A stretch of DNA of 64,000 nt, taken from Phaseolus vulgaris. Its lineage: Eukaryota; Streptophyta; Magnoliopsida; Fabales; Fabaceae. Positions 11,749 to 22,755 of the stretch are shown here, piece by piece. A program made the translations under genes and the position numbers. The first letter of the stretch is position 1. Every line of letters begins with the position of its first letter. Location: contig NC_023749.2 in NCBI RefSeq assembly GCF_000499845.2, positions 19,287,138 to 19,351,137 of the forward strand, in the 5' to 3' direction. Below the pieces are notes generated by a model. The model ran no database searches. It saw nothing but the letters and a program-made list of their open reading frames with translations, and was not told the DNA's origin.

Positions 11749-12205
11749 TAGTTAGTGTAGTGTTAGAAAGCATAAACTTGTCTCCTTTTGTTTTTAACCT
11801 AGCTAGCTCACGTTTTCTAGAAGATTCTCACTAGGAACGGCCATGTGCTCCATGTGCCATATGCCTTCACATTTCCATTTCATTTTGCTTGCATTTCATC
11901 TTCACTTAGCTTAGCATTTACGGCCTCCTTAGCCTATAAAAGGAGAAGCCCATCACTTGTATTTTCAAGATTGAATTGAGTAATGTTATGCTGCCATTTT
12001 TGTGCCATACATTGCCTTTGCCTAGTTTCTAGGTTTTAATCTTCCTTCACCATTTATCAAAGGGTTGGCCGAACCTCCCTTCTTCCATACTCTTCATGCA
12101 CCTTCAAGGTCACCACAACTCCTAGGAGGACCTTGCCCATTTCATCCATAAACTTCCGCACCATATTACCAAACATCCAAGAAGAGCTCCTAAAGAATGC
12201 CATCA
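11475..12205 (+). repeat. Element A 3' LTR
   Basis: A 731-bp LTR with TATA box at 11935-11941, ending CCATCA at 12205 and followed by the CAAGA duplication. The first 274 bp are the 3' end of the pol reading frame (stop TAG at 11746-11748), so U3 doubles as coding sequence. Confidence 0.9.
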
Positions 12206-12210
12206 CAAGA

Positions 12211-12290
12211 GGTATGTTTAGGTTTCCCTCTTTAGCATCTTCCTAAACACTATTCTATATTATTAACAAATTTATACTAAAGAAACTATA
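12211..12290 (-). mobile_element. Minus-strand gypsy LTR fragment, right part
   Basis: This continues the LTR interrupted by element A at 3741. It meets satellite DNA at about 12290 without an LTR terminus, which means the U3 end was deleted or replaced. Confidence 0.5.
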
Positions 12291-15144
12291 AAGAGAGATA
12301 TTAAGTTAGAAAATGATCAAATAGTTTCACACAGAAACGAACCTTCCTTTCAGTCGTGGCAATGATGAATAAAAAATTCATTACAAATCTTGTGGAACGA
12401 ATATGAGGCTCGAATCTTAGCCACATCTCAATACACACAATAAGTAATGTCTGGTAAAAATTTCAAATCTAAACACCCAAGGAATAAGGCGTAATAAGCC
12501 CCAGACCAAGAGCAAACAAAACTGGAAAACTTGTTTTTCCGAAAAGAGAACGTCCTGGTTTTTCTTCCTTATATCCTTTTTCGTGTTTTCTTTTTGGACG
12601 TGTGATGAGCATATATTTATTCACACTCACTAGCCTTATTCTAAGATTATTGGACTATAATAATAAATAAATCCATTGTTTTAATTAATATTCTTATAAT
12701 TGGGTTTATTTGGGCCTTAACTATTATTATTGTTAGTTTTGTGTTTTTAGAGTAAATTATCCGGAGGAAGCATCTACCTTTGTGAATGGGCAAAATATGC
12801 AAAAGACCAAGTTGCTTCTCGAACCAAAACAGGAAACAAATTCTAAGGAGAAGAAAGAGAAAATAAAATCTACATTATCTCAGAAACAAAATTGGAAGCA
12901 AATCTTCTGCAAAATACAAGAATTATGGAAAGATGGAAACTTGGAAACGGTTAACAAAATATAAACTTCAATATTCTCTCAAGATCCTTGGAGCAGAAAA
13001 GCCTATAAAAGGACACCAGCATCAAGGAGAAAAGGGGGAGCTTCATAGGGTTTTCTTAGTTTATTTTCTTCTTAGTAATTCTTTTGTTTTGCCTCCACAT
13101 GGAAGGCTAAACCTTTTTGGTTGATTCCTTTGTAATTTCCCATTGAGTTCTAAGGTTTTGTTTAATAAAAGTTTCATTTTTCAATTCTTTATAGCAGTTG
13201 TTTTTATTGTCTAATCTTCTGGAAAAACTAGTTTTTGTGAGAGGTTGTACTTGAACGGATGATTGAGAGTCTTCCTTATCTTAAACTTTGGTTTCTAGTT
13301 AGTTCACATTGTTCTAATTAATTTCTTGGGCGCATGATTCAAGAGGGAGGAGATAAGCATTCCCATGGAGTATACGCATGGAACAAAGTGGGTATTGATT
13401 GAACTAGTAGATGCATTTTTACTGGTTAGTTTTAGTTGAATCAGATTGGCGCATGTTCAATTTGGTTTAGCTCTGTTGGAGGATTGAGAAAGGATTAATC
13501 TTTAGAGAACCTGTGAAGAATTCAATGGTGGAAGAATTTGGGGATCAACTTCTTTTTATTTTCTATTTCAATCTCTTTTATATTTTCTGCATAACTATCT
13601 TAACCCCTTTTTATTATTATTGTTATTACTAACTTTTCATTACTTGTAGATATATTTTGAATTCGGTTAACTGAATCACTATTGGATTCGTTGGGAGACG
13701 ACTTGGGGACATTTGTCCACAATTATACTATCATCTCTCTAGTGTTAGACAAGTCTATGCTAGAATCATATTAATTTGACAACAAAACGACAACTATCAA
13801 CGTGCCTCCTCACGGGATAGAAAAAACATATGAAACTACTTGTGTAAGTGTTTTCGGAACTTTTCAGCGTAATATGAACTTATAATAAAATTGCAGAAAC
13901 CAGGGCAAAATTTTGCAAATCTGGAAAGCGGAGCGCCTTGGAGTGCAAGAAGTTTTTGGAACATTTTCCCAAAAGTATTTCTTGTTGAAAACTTATGGAA
14001 GAATCCCAACAGAATTTGGGACGAAATGCGACAAGTTTCAACTCAAACGAACGAGTATTAAGTTAGAAAATGATCAAACAGGTTCACACAGAAACGAACC
14101 TTCCTTTCAGTCGTGGCAATGATGAATAAAAAAATCATTACAAATCTTGTGGAACGAATTTGAGGCTCAAATCTCAGCCACATCTCAATACACACAATAA
14201 GGAATGTCTGGTAAAAATCTCAAATCTAAACACCCAAGGAAAAAGGCGTAATAAGTCCCAGATCGAGAGCAAACAAAACTGGAAAACTTGTTTTTCCAAA
14301 AACAGAACGTCCTAGCGTTTCTTCCTTATATCCTTTTCCGTGTTTTCTTTTTGGACGTGCCTCCTTGACTGGATAGAAACTACATATGAAACTACTTGTG
14401 TAAGTGTTTTTGAAACTTTTCAGCGTAATATGAACTCAGAATAAAATTCTAGAAACTAGGGCCAAATTTCGAAAATTTGGAAAGCGTAGCGCCTTGGAGT
14501 GCAAGAAGTTTCGGGAACATTTTCCAAAAAGAATTTCTTATTGAAATATTATGGATGAATCCAAACAGAATTTGGGACGAAAAGCAACAAGTTTCAACTC
14601 AAACGAACGAGTATGAAGTTAGAAAATGATCAAACAGTTTCACACAGAAACGAACCTTCCTTTCAGTCGTGGCAATGATGAATAAAAAATTCATTACAAA
14701 TCTTGTCGAACGAATTTGAGGCTGAAATCTCAGCCACATCTCAATACACACAATAAGGAATGTCTAGTAAAAATTTCAAATCTAAACACCAAATGAATAA
14801 GGCGTAATAAGTCTCAGATCGAGAGCAAACAAAACTAGAAAACTTGTTTTTCCAAAAACAGAACGTCCTGACTTTTCTTCCTTATGTCCTTTTCCGTGTT
14901 TTCTTTTTGGACGTGCCTCATCGACTGGATAGAAACGACATATGAAACTACTTGTGCAAGTGTTTTTGGAACTTTTCAGCATAATATGAATTCAGAATAA
15001 AATTGCAGAAAGTAGGGCAAAATTTTGCAAATCTGGAAGGCGGAGCGCCTTGGAGTGCAAGAAGTTTTTGGAACATTTTCCCAAAAGTATTTTTTGTTGA
15101 AATCTTATGGAAGAATCCAAACAGAATTTGGGACGAAACGCGAC
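12291..15144 (+). repeat. Divergent ~550-bp satellite, block 1 (interrupted by a solo LTR)
   Basis: Tandem monomers share landmarks such as AGTTAGAAAATGATCAAACAG, then CGTGGCAATGATGAATAAAAA, TTCATTACAAATCTTGTGGAA, GTAATAAGTCCCAGA and GAACGTCCTGG. Equivalent landmarks at about 14151 and 14707 lie roughly 555 bp apart. Monomers differ by scattered substitutions and small indels, so this block is old. The solo LTR at 12603-13799 interrupts it cleanly and the satellite phase resumes after the target duplication. No gene is present; short ORFs are chance frames within monomers. Confidence 0.85.
12603..13799 (+). mobile_element. Solo LTR in satellite, possibly Athila-like
   Basis: A 1197-bp segment TGATGAGC...CTATCA flanked by ACGTG at 12598-12602 and 13800-13804. 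It contains a TATA box (TATAAAAGG, about 13003) and AATAAA-type signals near 13162. There is no internal region. The 3' part contains TCGTTGGGAGACGACTTGGG, which I associate with Athila-clade LTRs; that assignment is from memory and tentative. The TSD and the resumed satellite phase make the boundaries firm. Confidence 0.85.
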
Positions 15145-15324
15145 AACTTTGGCATTTTTCACTTGAAGCTCATCCAATCCACAAGGCTTGGTTAAGGAAA
15201 GATAAATTTCTTGGAGTGGTTTGAGTGCATTCTTTTGGCCTATTACAACAAGCTTTACTTTGCTTTATTTTGCTCACATGTTTCTTTAATTGTTTGCTCT
15301 TTGTGTTTTGTGCTTTTTATTATC

Positions 15325-16901
15325 ATGGTTAATCTTTCTAGTGGAGAATCGTCTAAACCTCAATCACCTCAAAAGGCATCCCTCATTGTGAAGACATAAA
15401 GGATGCTAGACAATCAAATGCACAATATCTTGAGGTGATAAGACAAATGGAGGCAAGGCTCCAAAGCTTAGAGGTGGCCCGTGAAGATGTTCATCAAAAC
15501 CAAGAGAGAAGACATCATCATCATCATAGGCATTCATCAAGGACTTCTCACAACTCTTATGGTTATCATGATGCAAACGAACAAAGGAGGCACCATAATG
15601 ATGAAGAAAGGCGCCAACATGTGGCTATGCCTTATTTACCTTGTGTAAAATTGCCTAGTTTTAGTGGTGAGGGAGATCCTGATGTATATTTGGGGTGGGA
15701 AGCCAAGGTTGATCAAATCTTTCATGTACATGGGGTCTTAGATGATCAAAGGGTTAGACTAGCTTCTTTAGAATTCTTAGACTATGTCATGCAATGGTGG
15801 CATCAAACTCTCATGGACATTGGGCTAAACAAGAGGCCGCCCGTGGTCTCTTGGAACGATTTAAAAGCTTGCTTGCACGATAGATTTGTTCCTCCACACT
15901 TTAGGAAAGACCTATTGTTGAAACTCCAAAGGTTTCATCAAGGCACGCTTAGTGTGGATGATTCTTTTAAAGAACTTGACACGCTTTTAATCAAAGTAAA
16001 TATGGATGAGAGTGAAGAAGCTAAAATGGCTAGATTTGTTAGTGCTCTTAGAAGGGACATCCAAGATGTGGTAGAGCTTCAAAAATATTCTTCTTTGCAA
16101 ACTTTGGTTCACCTTGCTAGCAAAGTAGAATCTGAAATTGCAAGGAAAAATTCTTTTAAACATTCTCATCATGATGGCTTTTACCACTCATCTTGGACAA
16201 ATAAACACAAATCTACTTCAACTTTTCCTTCCAATTTTAAAAAGGAGTCTACACATTCCCCTTCTACTTCCAAATCTCCCCCTAAATCTTCAAGTAAAAA
16301 CTGCTTTAAATGCTTAGGCTATGGTCATATAGCTGCTAATTTCCCTTTTAAACAAAATATGTATATGCATGATGGGGTAGTGGTTAGTGAACATAGTGAT
16401 ACCTCATCTAGATCTAATTCTCCTTCCCCTTCAAAAACCCTTAGTGATCATGATTGTGAAATACCTTATGAAGGTGACTTATTGATGATAAGACGAATGT
16501 TGGGCACAATTTCGAAAACTTTGGATGATACCCAAAGAGAAAATATTTTCCACACCCGCTGTCTTATCAACAACAAGTTATTTTCCTTGATTATAGATGG
16601 GGGTAGTTGCACTAATGTGGCTAGTACAAGAGTTGTGGAGAAGTTAGACTTACCCATTGTCTCTCATACCAAGCCTTATAAATTGCAATGGCTTAGTGCC
16701 GAAGGAGAAGTCATGGTTAACAAACAAGTCCTCATTAACTTTGCAATAGGAAAGTATAAAGATGAGGTTTTATGTGATGTTGTGCCCATGGAAGCAACAC
16801 ATCTTCTTTTAGGAAGGCCTTGGCAATATGATAGACATGTTTTACATGATGGCCTAGCCAACACAATGTCTTTTGCCTTCCAAGGGCGCAAGGTTACTTA
16901 A
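15325..16901 (+). pseudogene. gag: gag-protease of the truncated gypsy element
   Basis: A start ATG is plausible at 15325 (MVNLSSGESS). A frameshift near 15395 moves into the long frame 15435-16901. Features in order: coiled-coil-like MEARLQSLEV; a His-rich run (about 15510-15535); gag core with LPSFSGEGDPDVYLGWE and VSWNDLK; FVPPHFRKDLLLKLQRF; zinc knuckle CFKCLGYGHIAANF, in which the last metal-binding Cys is replaced by Phe; protease motif LIIDGGSCTN; and ATHLLLGRPWQYDRHVLHDG. The frame closes at 16901 after GRKVT. The protease looks intact, but the knuckle is not and no pol follows. Confidence 0.85.
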
Positions 16902-17346
16902 AACCCCTCTCTCCCCAAGAGGTTCATGAGGACCAAATAAAAATGAAAATTAAAAGAGAAAATGAAAAAGCAAATGAAGTATATAGTAAAACGAGTCACA
17001 ATACCTTTTCCACTAAATCAATTTTATTGACTCGTGCTACACCTACAAGGTATTCTTCTTCTTTGTGTTTTTCATTATCCAAGATTCCTACTTCCACACC
17101 ATATTGGATAAAGAATGTTAAGGATGACTTTTTCGTACCTCCTATTTTTTCAAATAATATCATTCCTAAACAATCTTTTCCAACATGGTTTATGTATAGG
17201 GCATCTTTTTCTGAACTTCCAATGTTTCAGAATGCTAAGTCAAGTTTGCCTGTTTCTTCTTATATTCTCTTATCTAATTGCAAACTGACTTTCTTTTATG
17301 CAGGAGTACTGAATTTGTGGACGAATTCTCTCCAACTTGGGGAGTA
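16902..17346 (+). pseudogene. Degenerate gag-pro to LTR linker
   Basis: A second frame (16943-17461) continues the protein with IKNVKDDFFVPPIF and is equivalent to the end of the gag-pro region of element B (48356-48796). It reads to a purine-rich CTTGGGGAGTA just before the LTR. A complete pol should occupy this place and is absent. Confidence 0.55.
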
Positions 17347-18427
17347 TGATGAGAATCACAAAGATCATATTAATAGGAGGAATGGTCAAGGACCAAAATA
17401 CTTGAAGTTCTTCTTCTTAGTATTCTTAATAGGGAGGCCCAAGCCCAAAGCCCAAGCCTAAGAAGGCCAAGCCCAAGTCCATCCCATGAGGGGCAAGGCC
17501 AACCATTAAATAAATGAGCATCATTGGATGTCTCTATTTGTAATTTCCTTTTATATAGTTTTTAGTAGAGCATTAAGGGAAGGTGTAGATATTAAAATAA
17601 CGGGTGCCAATGTATAAAGATAGGTCACACCTTCCATGTGACAAAAAAAGTAGGTGTAGGTGTAGTTTTTAGGAGGTGCCAAAGTAGAAAAAGGTCACAC
17701 CTCCCATGTGACTTGTTTTGGCTCCAAATTTGAATTAGAATTAAGAGGGAATTCTGAATTTGATTAGCTTTTCATTTCAGCACCTCTAAGACTATAAATA
17801 GAGGTGTTTGCTCATTGTAAACACAAGTTTGAAATTGAATTTTTAGTAAAGAAACTCTACTCAATTTGAGAGAGAAATTTGTGAGATTTGATCTCCTTCC
17901 TAGTCTCATCTTGTGTGCTTTTGGAGGGCTACAAGTGGTTGCAATCACACACTCAACTTGGAGCTTTTATCACCAAGTGGCGTGTTCCTCTCCAACTCCA
18001 TCTCATCCGAGCTTCATCCAAGTAAGTTCCTTCTCCTTTCATATCCATTTCCATGTTTAAAAATTTCCAATTGGTAGTTTAGTTTCTTTGGCTTTATTCT
18101 TCAATTTTCCACCGTTTATTCTGGTTCTGATGTCTTCAATTCTAATCGGTGCATTTTGTTCCTTTGTTGATCTCAATCGGTATAATTCATTCCTAGTTCA
18201 AATCTGTTTGGTTTAAGCTAATTACATGTTTCAATTGTGTTTCTACTTGTGGTCTTGAGTTGTTCTTGCTTTCCTTTAAATGTGTGCCTATATTTTTCTG
18301 TAAGAACATGGGACTCATGATTCTTATGAGTTTGGCTCTTCATTTGGATAGCATTGTCCTCCATTAAACTGTCCTTAAGCCTCATTAATGTGTTGTATCT
18401 TGTCTTGTGTCAATCCAACTCATATCA
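17347..18427 (+). repeat. 3' LTR of the gag-pro gypsy element
   Basis: A 1081-bp LTR, TGATGAGAATC...CATATCA. It has CCCAAG hexamer repeats (about 17438-17475) and a promoter-like CTATAAATAGAGG (about 17802). It is homologous to the two LTRs of element B. Confidence 0.8.
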
Positions 18428-19252
18428 GTAAGTGTTTTCGGAACTTTGCAGGGTAATATAAACTCATAATAAAATTGTAGAAACTAGGGTAAAATTTCGC
18501 AAATCTAGAAAGTAGAGCGCTTTGGAGTGCGAGAAGTTTCTGAAACATTTGGAACGAAACGCGACAATTTTCAACTCAAACGGACGAGTATTCAGTTAGA
18601 AAATGATCAAAGAAGAGTTTCACACAAAAACGAACCTTCCTTTTTGTCAAGCAATGATGAATAAAAAATTCATTACAAATCTTGTGGAACAAATTTGAGA
18701 CTAAAAAATCAGCCACATCTCAATAAACACAATAAGGAATGTCTGGTAAAAATTTCAAATCTAAAAACCCAAGAAATAAGGCGTAATAAGTGTTAGACGG
18801 AGAGCAAACAAAACAGGAAAACTTGTTTTTCCTAAAACAGAACGTCCTGGCTTTTCTTCCTTATATCTTTTCGCGTGTTTTCTTTTCGGAGGTGCCTCCT
18901 TGACTGGATACAAACGACATATGAAACTACTTGTGAAAGGATTTTCAGAACTTTGCAGCGTAATATGAACTCAGAATAAAATTGCAGGAACTAGGGCAAA
19001 ATTTCGCAAATCTGGAAAATGGAGCGCTTTGGAGTGCAAGATGTTTATGGAACATTTTCCAAAAGGAATTTCTTGTTTAAATCTTAAGGAAGAATCCTAT
19101 AGAATTTGGGGAGAAACGCGACAACATTCAACTCAACCCAAACGAGTATTCAGTTAGAAAATGATCAAACAGTTTCACAGAGAAACAAACCTTGCTTTCA
19201 GTCGTGACAATGATGAATAAAAAATTCATTACAAATCTTGTTGAACGAATTT
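18428..19252 (+). repeat. Divergent satellite, block 2
   Basis: About 1.5 monomers of the ~550-bp satellite. They run into GAACGAATTT, where copia element C is inserted; the target duplication AATTT is at 19248-19252 and 25701-25705. Confidence 0.85.
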
Positions 19253-20388
19253 TGTTAGAAGGGATGGCTTTAAACTAGAGGGGGGTGAATTGCTTAAAGA
19301 GGGTTTTTCAAAATTTTAAGTTAAGAATGAAATTCTCTCAAGAAAACAATTGATAAAGAATTCAGTTTGCCAAAACAGCAAGCAAAAGCTGCAGTACCAG
19401 AAAAACAATCAGTTGCTTCACAGAAGCAATCGGTTGTTTATACCAGCAAACAAAAAACAAAAACTGAATTTAAAGAGATTAAGGATAGAGAGATTGCAGA
19501 CAGATGTTTATACTGGTTCACTCTAAACCCAGAGCTACATCCAGTCTTCTCAGAAACCCTGAGGAAATCCACTAGGCAACCACACCTTGATCACTTACAC
19601 CACAACCAAGAAAATGACCTTGATCACCTCAAGACGCACACTCTTCTTGGCCAACACACCAACACTAAGATTGCTGATCTTGATCCCCTCAAGAACTCAC
19701 AGCCAATCTCAGCAAACACAGAAACAAAACTTGTTTCACATAATACAAGGATTAAACTTGTTAAAGAAGATAATCTGAAATCAATACAAGCAGAATCCTA
19801 TTCCACACACTTTGATCAATCATAAACTCTAAGCAATCTCAGCTCTTTGAAAAACTCAAAAACTCTTTTCAAAATCTTGTAAAAGATTGATTGTTACTCA
19901 AATCTGTTTTTCTGAATTTATTCAAAGATGTAGTTTGTTATCAAATCTTAACAAACTCTTAAATTGCATTAAAAGATTGGTCAAAGCATTTAATGACTGG
20001 AGCGTAAGCAGTTAAATCATTTAAAGCTCAGTCAAAGATAAAACAGTTTTTCTGTTATGGTTCCAAATCAAACAATCGGTTGTTTCCCCGAATCAATCGG
20101 TTGTTTTGGTTTTAATCGCTCAACCATTTGAAAAACAGTTTTCAATATTTTCTAAAAACATCTAAGTATAAACAATCGGTTGTTTCGACAAAACAATCGG
20201 TTGTTTCTAACTTAGTTTGAAAAACATTTTTCTGTCAAAAAGATTGAGAATGCCTATGCTTTGGATTCAATCAAAGAGGTGGATTACATACACAATCTAC
20301 CCCAGATCCTAACTAAAACAGCACAAGAACAGCAAGCTCAGCCAAGGCTTCAACATTCTTCAAAGCTTGAACAACACTTGGTTCAACA
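19253..20388 (-). repeat. Copia C 3' LTR
   Basis: An 1136-bp LTR at the left end (3' in element orientation). It contains three pairs of the AAACAATCGGTTGTTT motif (19403/19424, 20070/20091, 20170/20191). The 152-codon plus-strand frame here is an antisense chance ORF. Confidence 0.88.
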
Positions 20389-20403
20389 ATCTCCCCCTAT
20401 TTT
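20389..20403 (-). promoter_or_regulatory. Polypurine tract, copia C
   Basis: On the minus strand AAATAGGGGGAGAT directly precedes the 3' LTR start TGTTGAACC. Confidence 0.8.
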
Positions 20404-20848
20404 ATGAAGACAAATCCCTGATGCTTGTGTTGTAGCTGATTGAATCTGAAGCAGGTCCTGCAAGATACAGTTTTAAGCAAAGCATAGAACTTCTGATATT
20501 TGGTTAGCACAGAAACAAATACAGAAATCTAGAGCATAAAAATAGAATAAACAACATTTAAAATATAGCAAACTGTTTGGCAGAAAAACATAAAAACTGA
20601 AATCAAACACAGCATATAAATCTCCCCCTATTTGTCTTCACAAATAGACAAAAGAAGAGATAAAACAAGAGATAATTGTTTTGATTAGATCAGAATTAAA
20701 ACAGCAACAGCAGAAGAAAAGAAAAATTGAAAAACAGATATAACCCCTAAAAACAATCGGTTGTTTCGAAGAAACAATCGGTTGTTTTTCTTCATTCATC
20801 ATCATCAGCAAACTGAAGATCAAAGATTTGGTTCTGAACAGCCTCAAT
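20404..20848 (-). other. Copia C 3' untranslated region
   Basis: No gene seen. One pair of the 16-bp motif sits at 20751/20772, just downstream of the stop of the 370-codon ORF. Confidence 0.5.
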
Positions 20849-21961
20849 CTATTCATCCAAAGACATGAAGCGTGCATCCATGCTGTTGAACCTGTTATCA
20901 ATGCTCTGGAAGTTGCTTACACACAGATCAAGCCTATTAACCATGTATCTTTCAAAAGAAGACATGGTCGGCATTCCATCTTCCTGATTTCTAGCACCAG
21001 CACTAGGTCCAGCATCTTGATAATCTTCAGGTGGATCTTCATATTGAACATCCATATCAGCAGGTTCATCTTGTTCAAGATCAGCAGCAGCACTAGTTGA
21101 GGCATCATGGTCACCATCTTTGCTAATCCATTTTCCACCTACTTTGGTAAAACCCATTTTGCTGAGTGATTCATTGTTCAACTCTTGAGTTGACTTAACC
21201 AACTCAGATGTTTCATCTTCAAGGTTCACTTCAAAATAGAGTAAAACTTTAGATACCAAAACAGCATATGGATAGTGATAGTCACTTAACCTCATTGCCT
21301 TTTGCATGTGCTCTTTGATGATGTGGATCCAATTGATTTTGATCTTCTTCATGATGCAGAAGATGTATACCAGATCTTCCTCAGTAAGCACTAAATGATT
21401 GCTCCCCCTTGGAGTTAGAATCCAAGGCACAATGAGGGCTAGTAACCTTTCATTAAGCTTTAGACCTCCAACCGAGCATGTTCTAACTTGAGCATGTCGA
21501 TTCTTTAAGCAACTCTTGTAGTATTGGATTTTGTTGAAATCCTCCACTACTCCAAGGTTTCCCTTGTTGATTCTCATACCAGAGAACTTGAGACCAGCAA
21601 CAGCAGCCCATACCTCATGAGTTATCTCCATTTCTACACCTTTCACATGAGAAACTAGATTGTTTCCCTCAAACTTTAGATTTGTGTAGAACACCCTTAC
21701 CAAATCTGGGTACATGTTTCCTTTCATCTCCAGGAACTTTTTGAGAGATTGATCTTTGAGCAGCCTCCTTACATTATCATGTTTTTGACTTTTCAGCCAA
21801 TCAAAGCACACAACCTTGGGGTTGTTTATCTTTTTTATACTTGTTTCATACCTATACTTCTCAATAAGATCATTGTCTCCAGAAAACCAGCCTTCTAGCC
21901 TTCCTCCAGACCTTACAGCTCTGGTTTTGACTCTCTCTGAGGTGAGAGGAGTTGATTCCAT
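20849..21961 (-). CDS. Uninterrupted 370-aa ORF, PF20167-like putative plant transposon protein
   Basis: This is one of the few intact ORFs in the window. The ATG at 21961 starts MESTPLTSERVKTRA. The central part (about residues 75-235) contains FYTNLKFEG, VSHVKGVEMEIT, WAAVAGLKFSG, DFNKIQYYKSCL and LIVPWILTPRGSNHLVLTEED. This pattern resembles the 'putative plant transposon protein' domain (PF20167) common in legume repeats. The C-terminal ~130 residues are acidic and low-complexity (DLEQDEPADMDVQYEDPPEDY) and end in a short heptad-like helix (SNFQSIDNRFNSMDARF). It shows no catalytic motif and no similarity to copia pol. The role is unknown. It was probably carried along or captured by the element, and it lies in gag orientation between gag and the 3' LTR. 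Confidence 0.65.
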   Translation of the reverse strand: MESTPLTSERVKTRAVRSGGRLEGWFSGDNDLIEKYRYETSIKKINNPKVVCFDWLKSQKHDNVRRLLKDQSLKKFLEMKGNMYPDLVRVFYTNLKFEGNNLVSHVKGVEMEITHEVWAAVAGLKFSGMRINKGNLGVVEDFNKIQYYKSCLKNRHAQVRTCSVGGLKLNERLLALIVPWILTPRGSNHLVLTEEDLVYIFCIMKKIKINWIHIIKEHMQKAMRLSDYHYPYAVLVSKVLLYFEVNLEDETSELVKSTQELNNESLSKMGFTKVGGKWISKDGDHDASTSAAADLEQDEPADMDVQYEDPPEDYQDAGPSAGARNQEDGMPTMSSFERYMVNRLDLCVSNFQSIDNRFNSMDARFMSLDE

Positions 21962-22755
21962 GATGGCAGAGAAGAAAACAGAGAAAAGCTCACTTCACAT
22001 ATTTTGCAAGAGATGTTGCAATTGGTTGTTCTTGAGGAAGAGATCAGCTGCAACAGATTTTATAGCAGTAAAAGAATCAAATAGCATTCAATGATGAGTG
22101 GGTACCAGATTTTCAGAGAGAGAGGACTTGACCCTGCCCTGCACAGAAAACGTCAGAAAAAGCTGAAAATCACATGGTCTTCACATGTGATCTTTGACTA
22201 CTCATTAAGACTCTTGAATTTCAAAGATTTTGGAATATATTCCTTTATGACTGTTGTAACTTCTCTCTGAACGTGATCAACTTTCAATCACAGGTTCTTT
22301 GACCAAGATTCTCTCTTTGAATTGATCTGCAACGGATAGAAATTCAAAATAGCAATTAAATTGATTTCTTCACAATGCTGTCAGACTCAAAACAATCGGT
22401 TGTTTCGAAGAAACAATCGGTTGTTTTTCTGCAGCAGTTAAAACTGATTTTGAATTTTAGCCATGGACAAAAAACGTTCAAAGCAAATGACATTAAGCAT
22501 TTTAAAGAAGATTTTTAACCATGAGAAATAATCTTTAAAACATAAATTAAGAACAAAAAAAGGAAAGTCTTATCCTTATGTTATTTCTTCAATGAGCCAT
22601 GTCCTTTATGATCAAGAAGCCTCTTTTCACTGTTGAGGACCTTTGGACAGATGCAGAGCATTGATTCAGCTTCAATGATGGTCTTTTTCTTCCAAGAACT
22701 TGATCACATGACTTAGTCATTCACACTTCTTTAGAATTCCTGCACAAACATGAGT
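21962..22755 (-). other. Copia C spacer between gag and the second ORF
   Basis: No gene seen. It holds one pair of the 16-bp motif (22390/22411). The spacer might provide the promoter or leader for the downstream ORF, but nothing in the sequence proves this. Confidence 0.45.

Larger units (their letters stand above)
3742..12205 (+). mobile_element. Ty3/gypsy element A, complete structure, decayed coding
   Basis: Two 731-bp LTRs (3742-4472 and 11475-12205) begin TGATGG and end CCATCA. The flanking 5-bp duplication is CAAGA (3737-3741 and 12206-12210). A PBS follows the 5' LTR and a polypurine tract precedes the 3' LTR. By eye the LTRs differ at about 19 positions (roughly 2.6%), so the insertion is fairly young on a plant scale. 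Order inside: 5' UTR, nested T1 solo LTR (6291-7876), gag, protease, RT, RNase H, truncated integrase. Several frameshifts and stops make it non-coding today. It lies inside the older minus-strand LTR fragment. Confidence 0.92.
15145..18427 (+). mobile_element. Ty3/gypsy gag-pro element, 5'-truncated
   Basis: It enters abruptly from satellite at about 15145 in the leader of a gypsy element, carries gag and protease, a short degenerate stretch, and a 3' LTR at 17347-18427. There is no RT, RNase H or integrase. On the right the satellite resumes with GTAAG. The left junction is at a different satellite phase and has no LTR, so the 5' LTR and some satellite were deleted together. Gag and LTR are close to those of element B, so both belong to one family. 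Confidence 0.8.

Noticed and set aside
12782..12964. A 60-codon ORF in the solo LTR at 12603-13799
   Set aside because: It is short, Lys-rich and without a domain, and it sits upstream of the LTR TATA box.
19367..19825. A 152-codon plus-strand ORF
   Set aside because: It is antisense within the copia C LTR and is broken in the second LTR of the same element.
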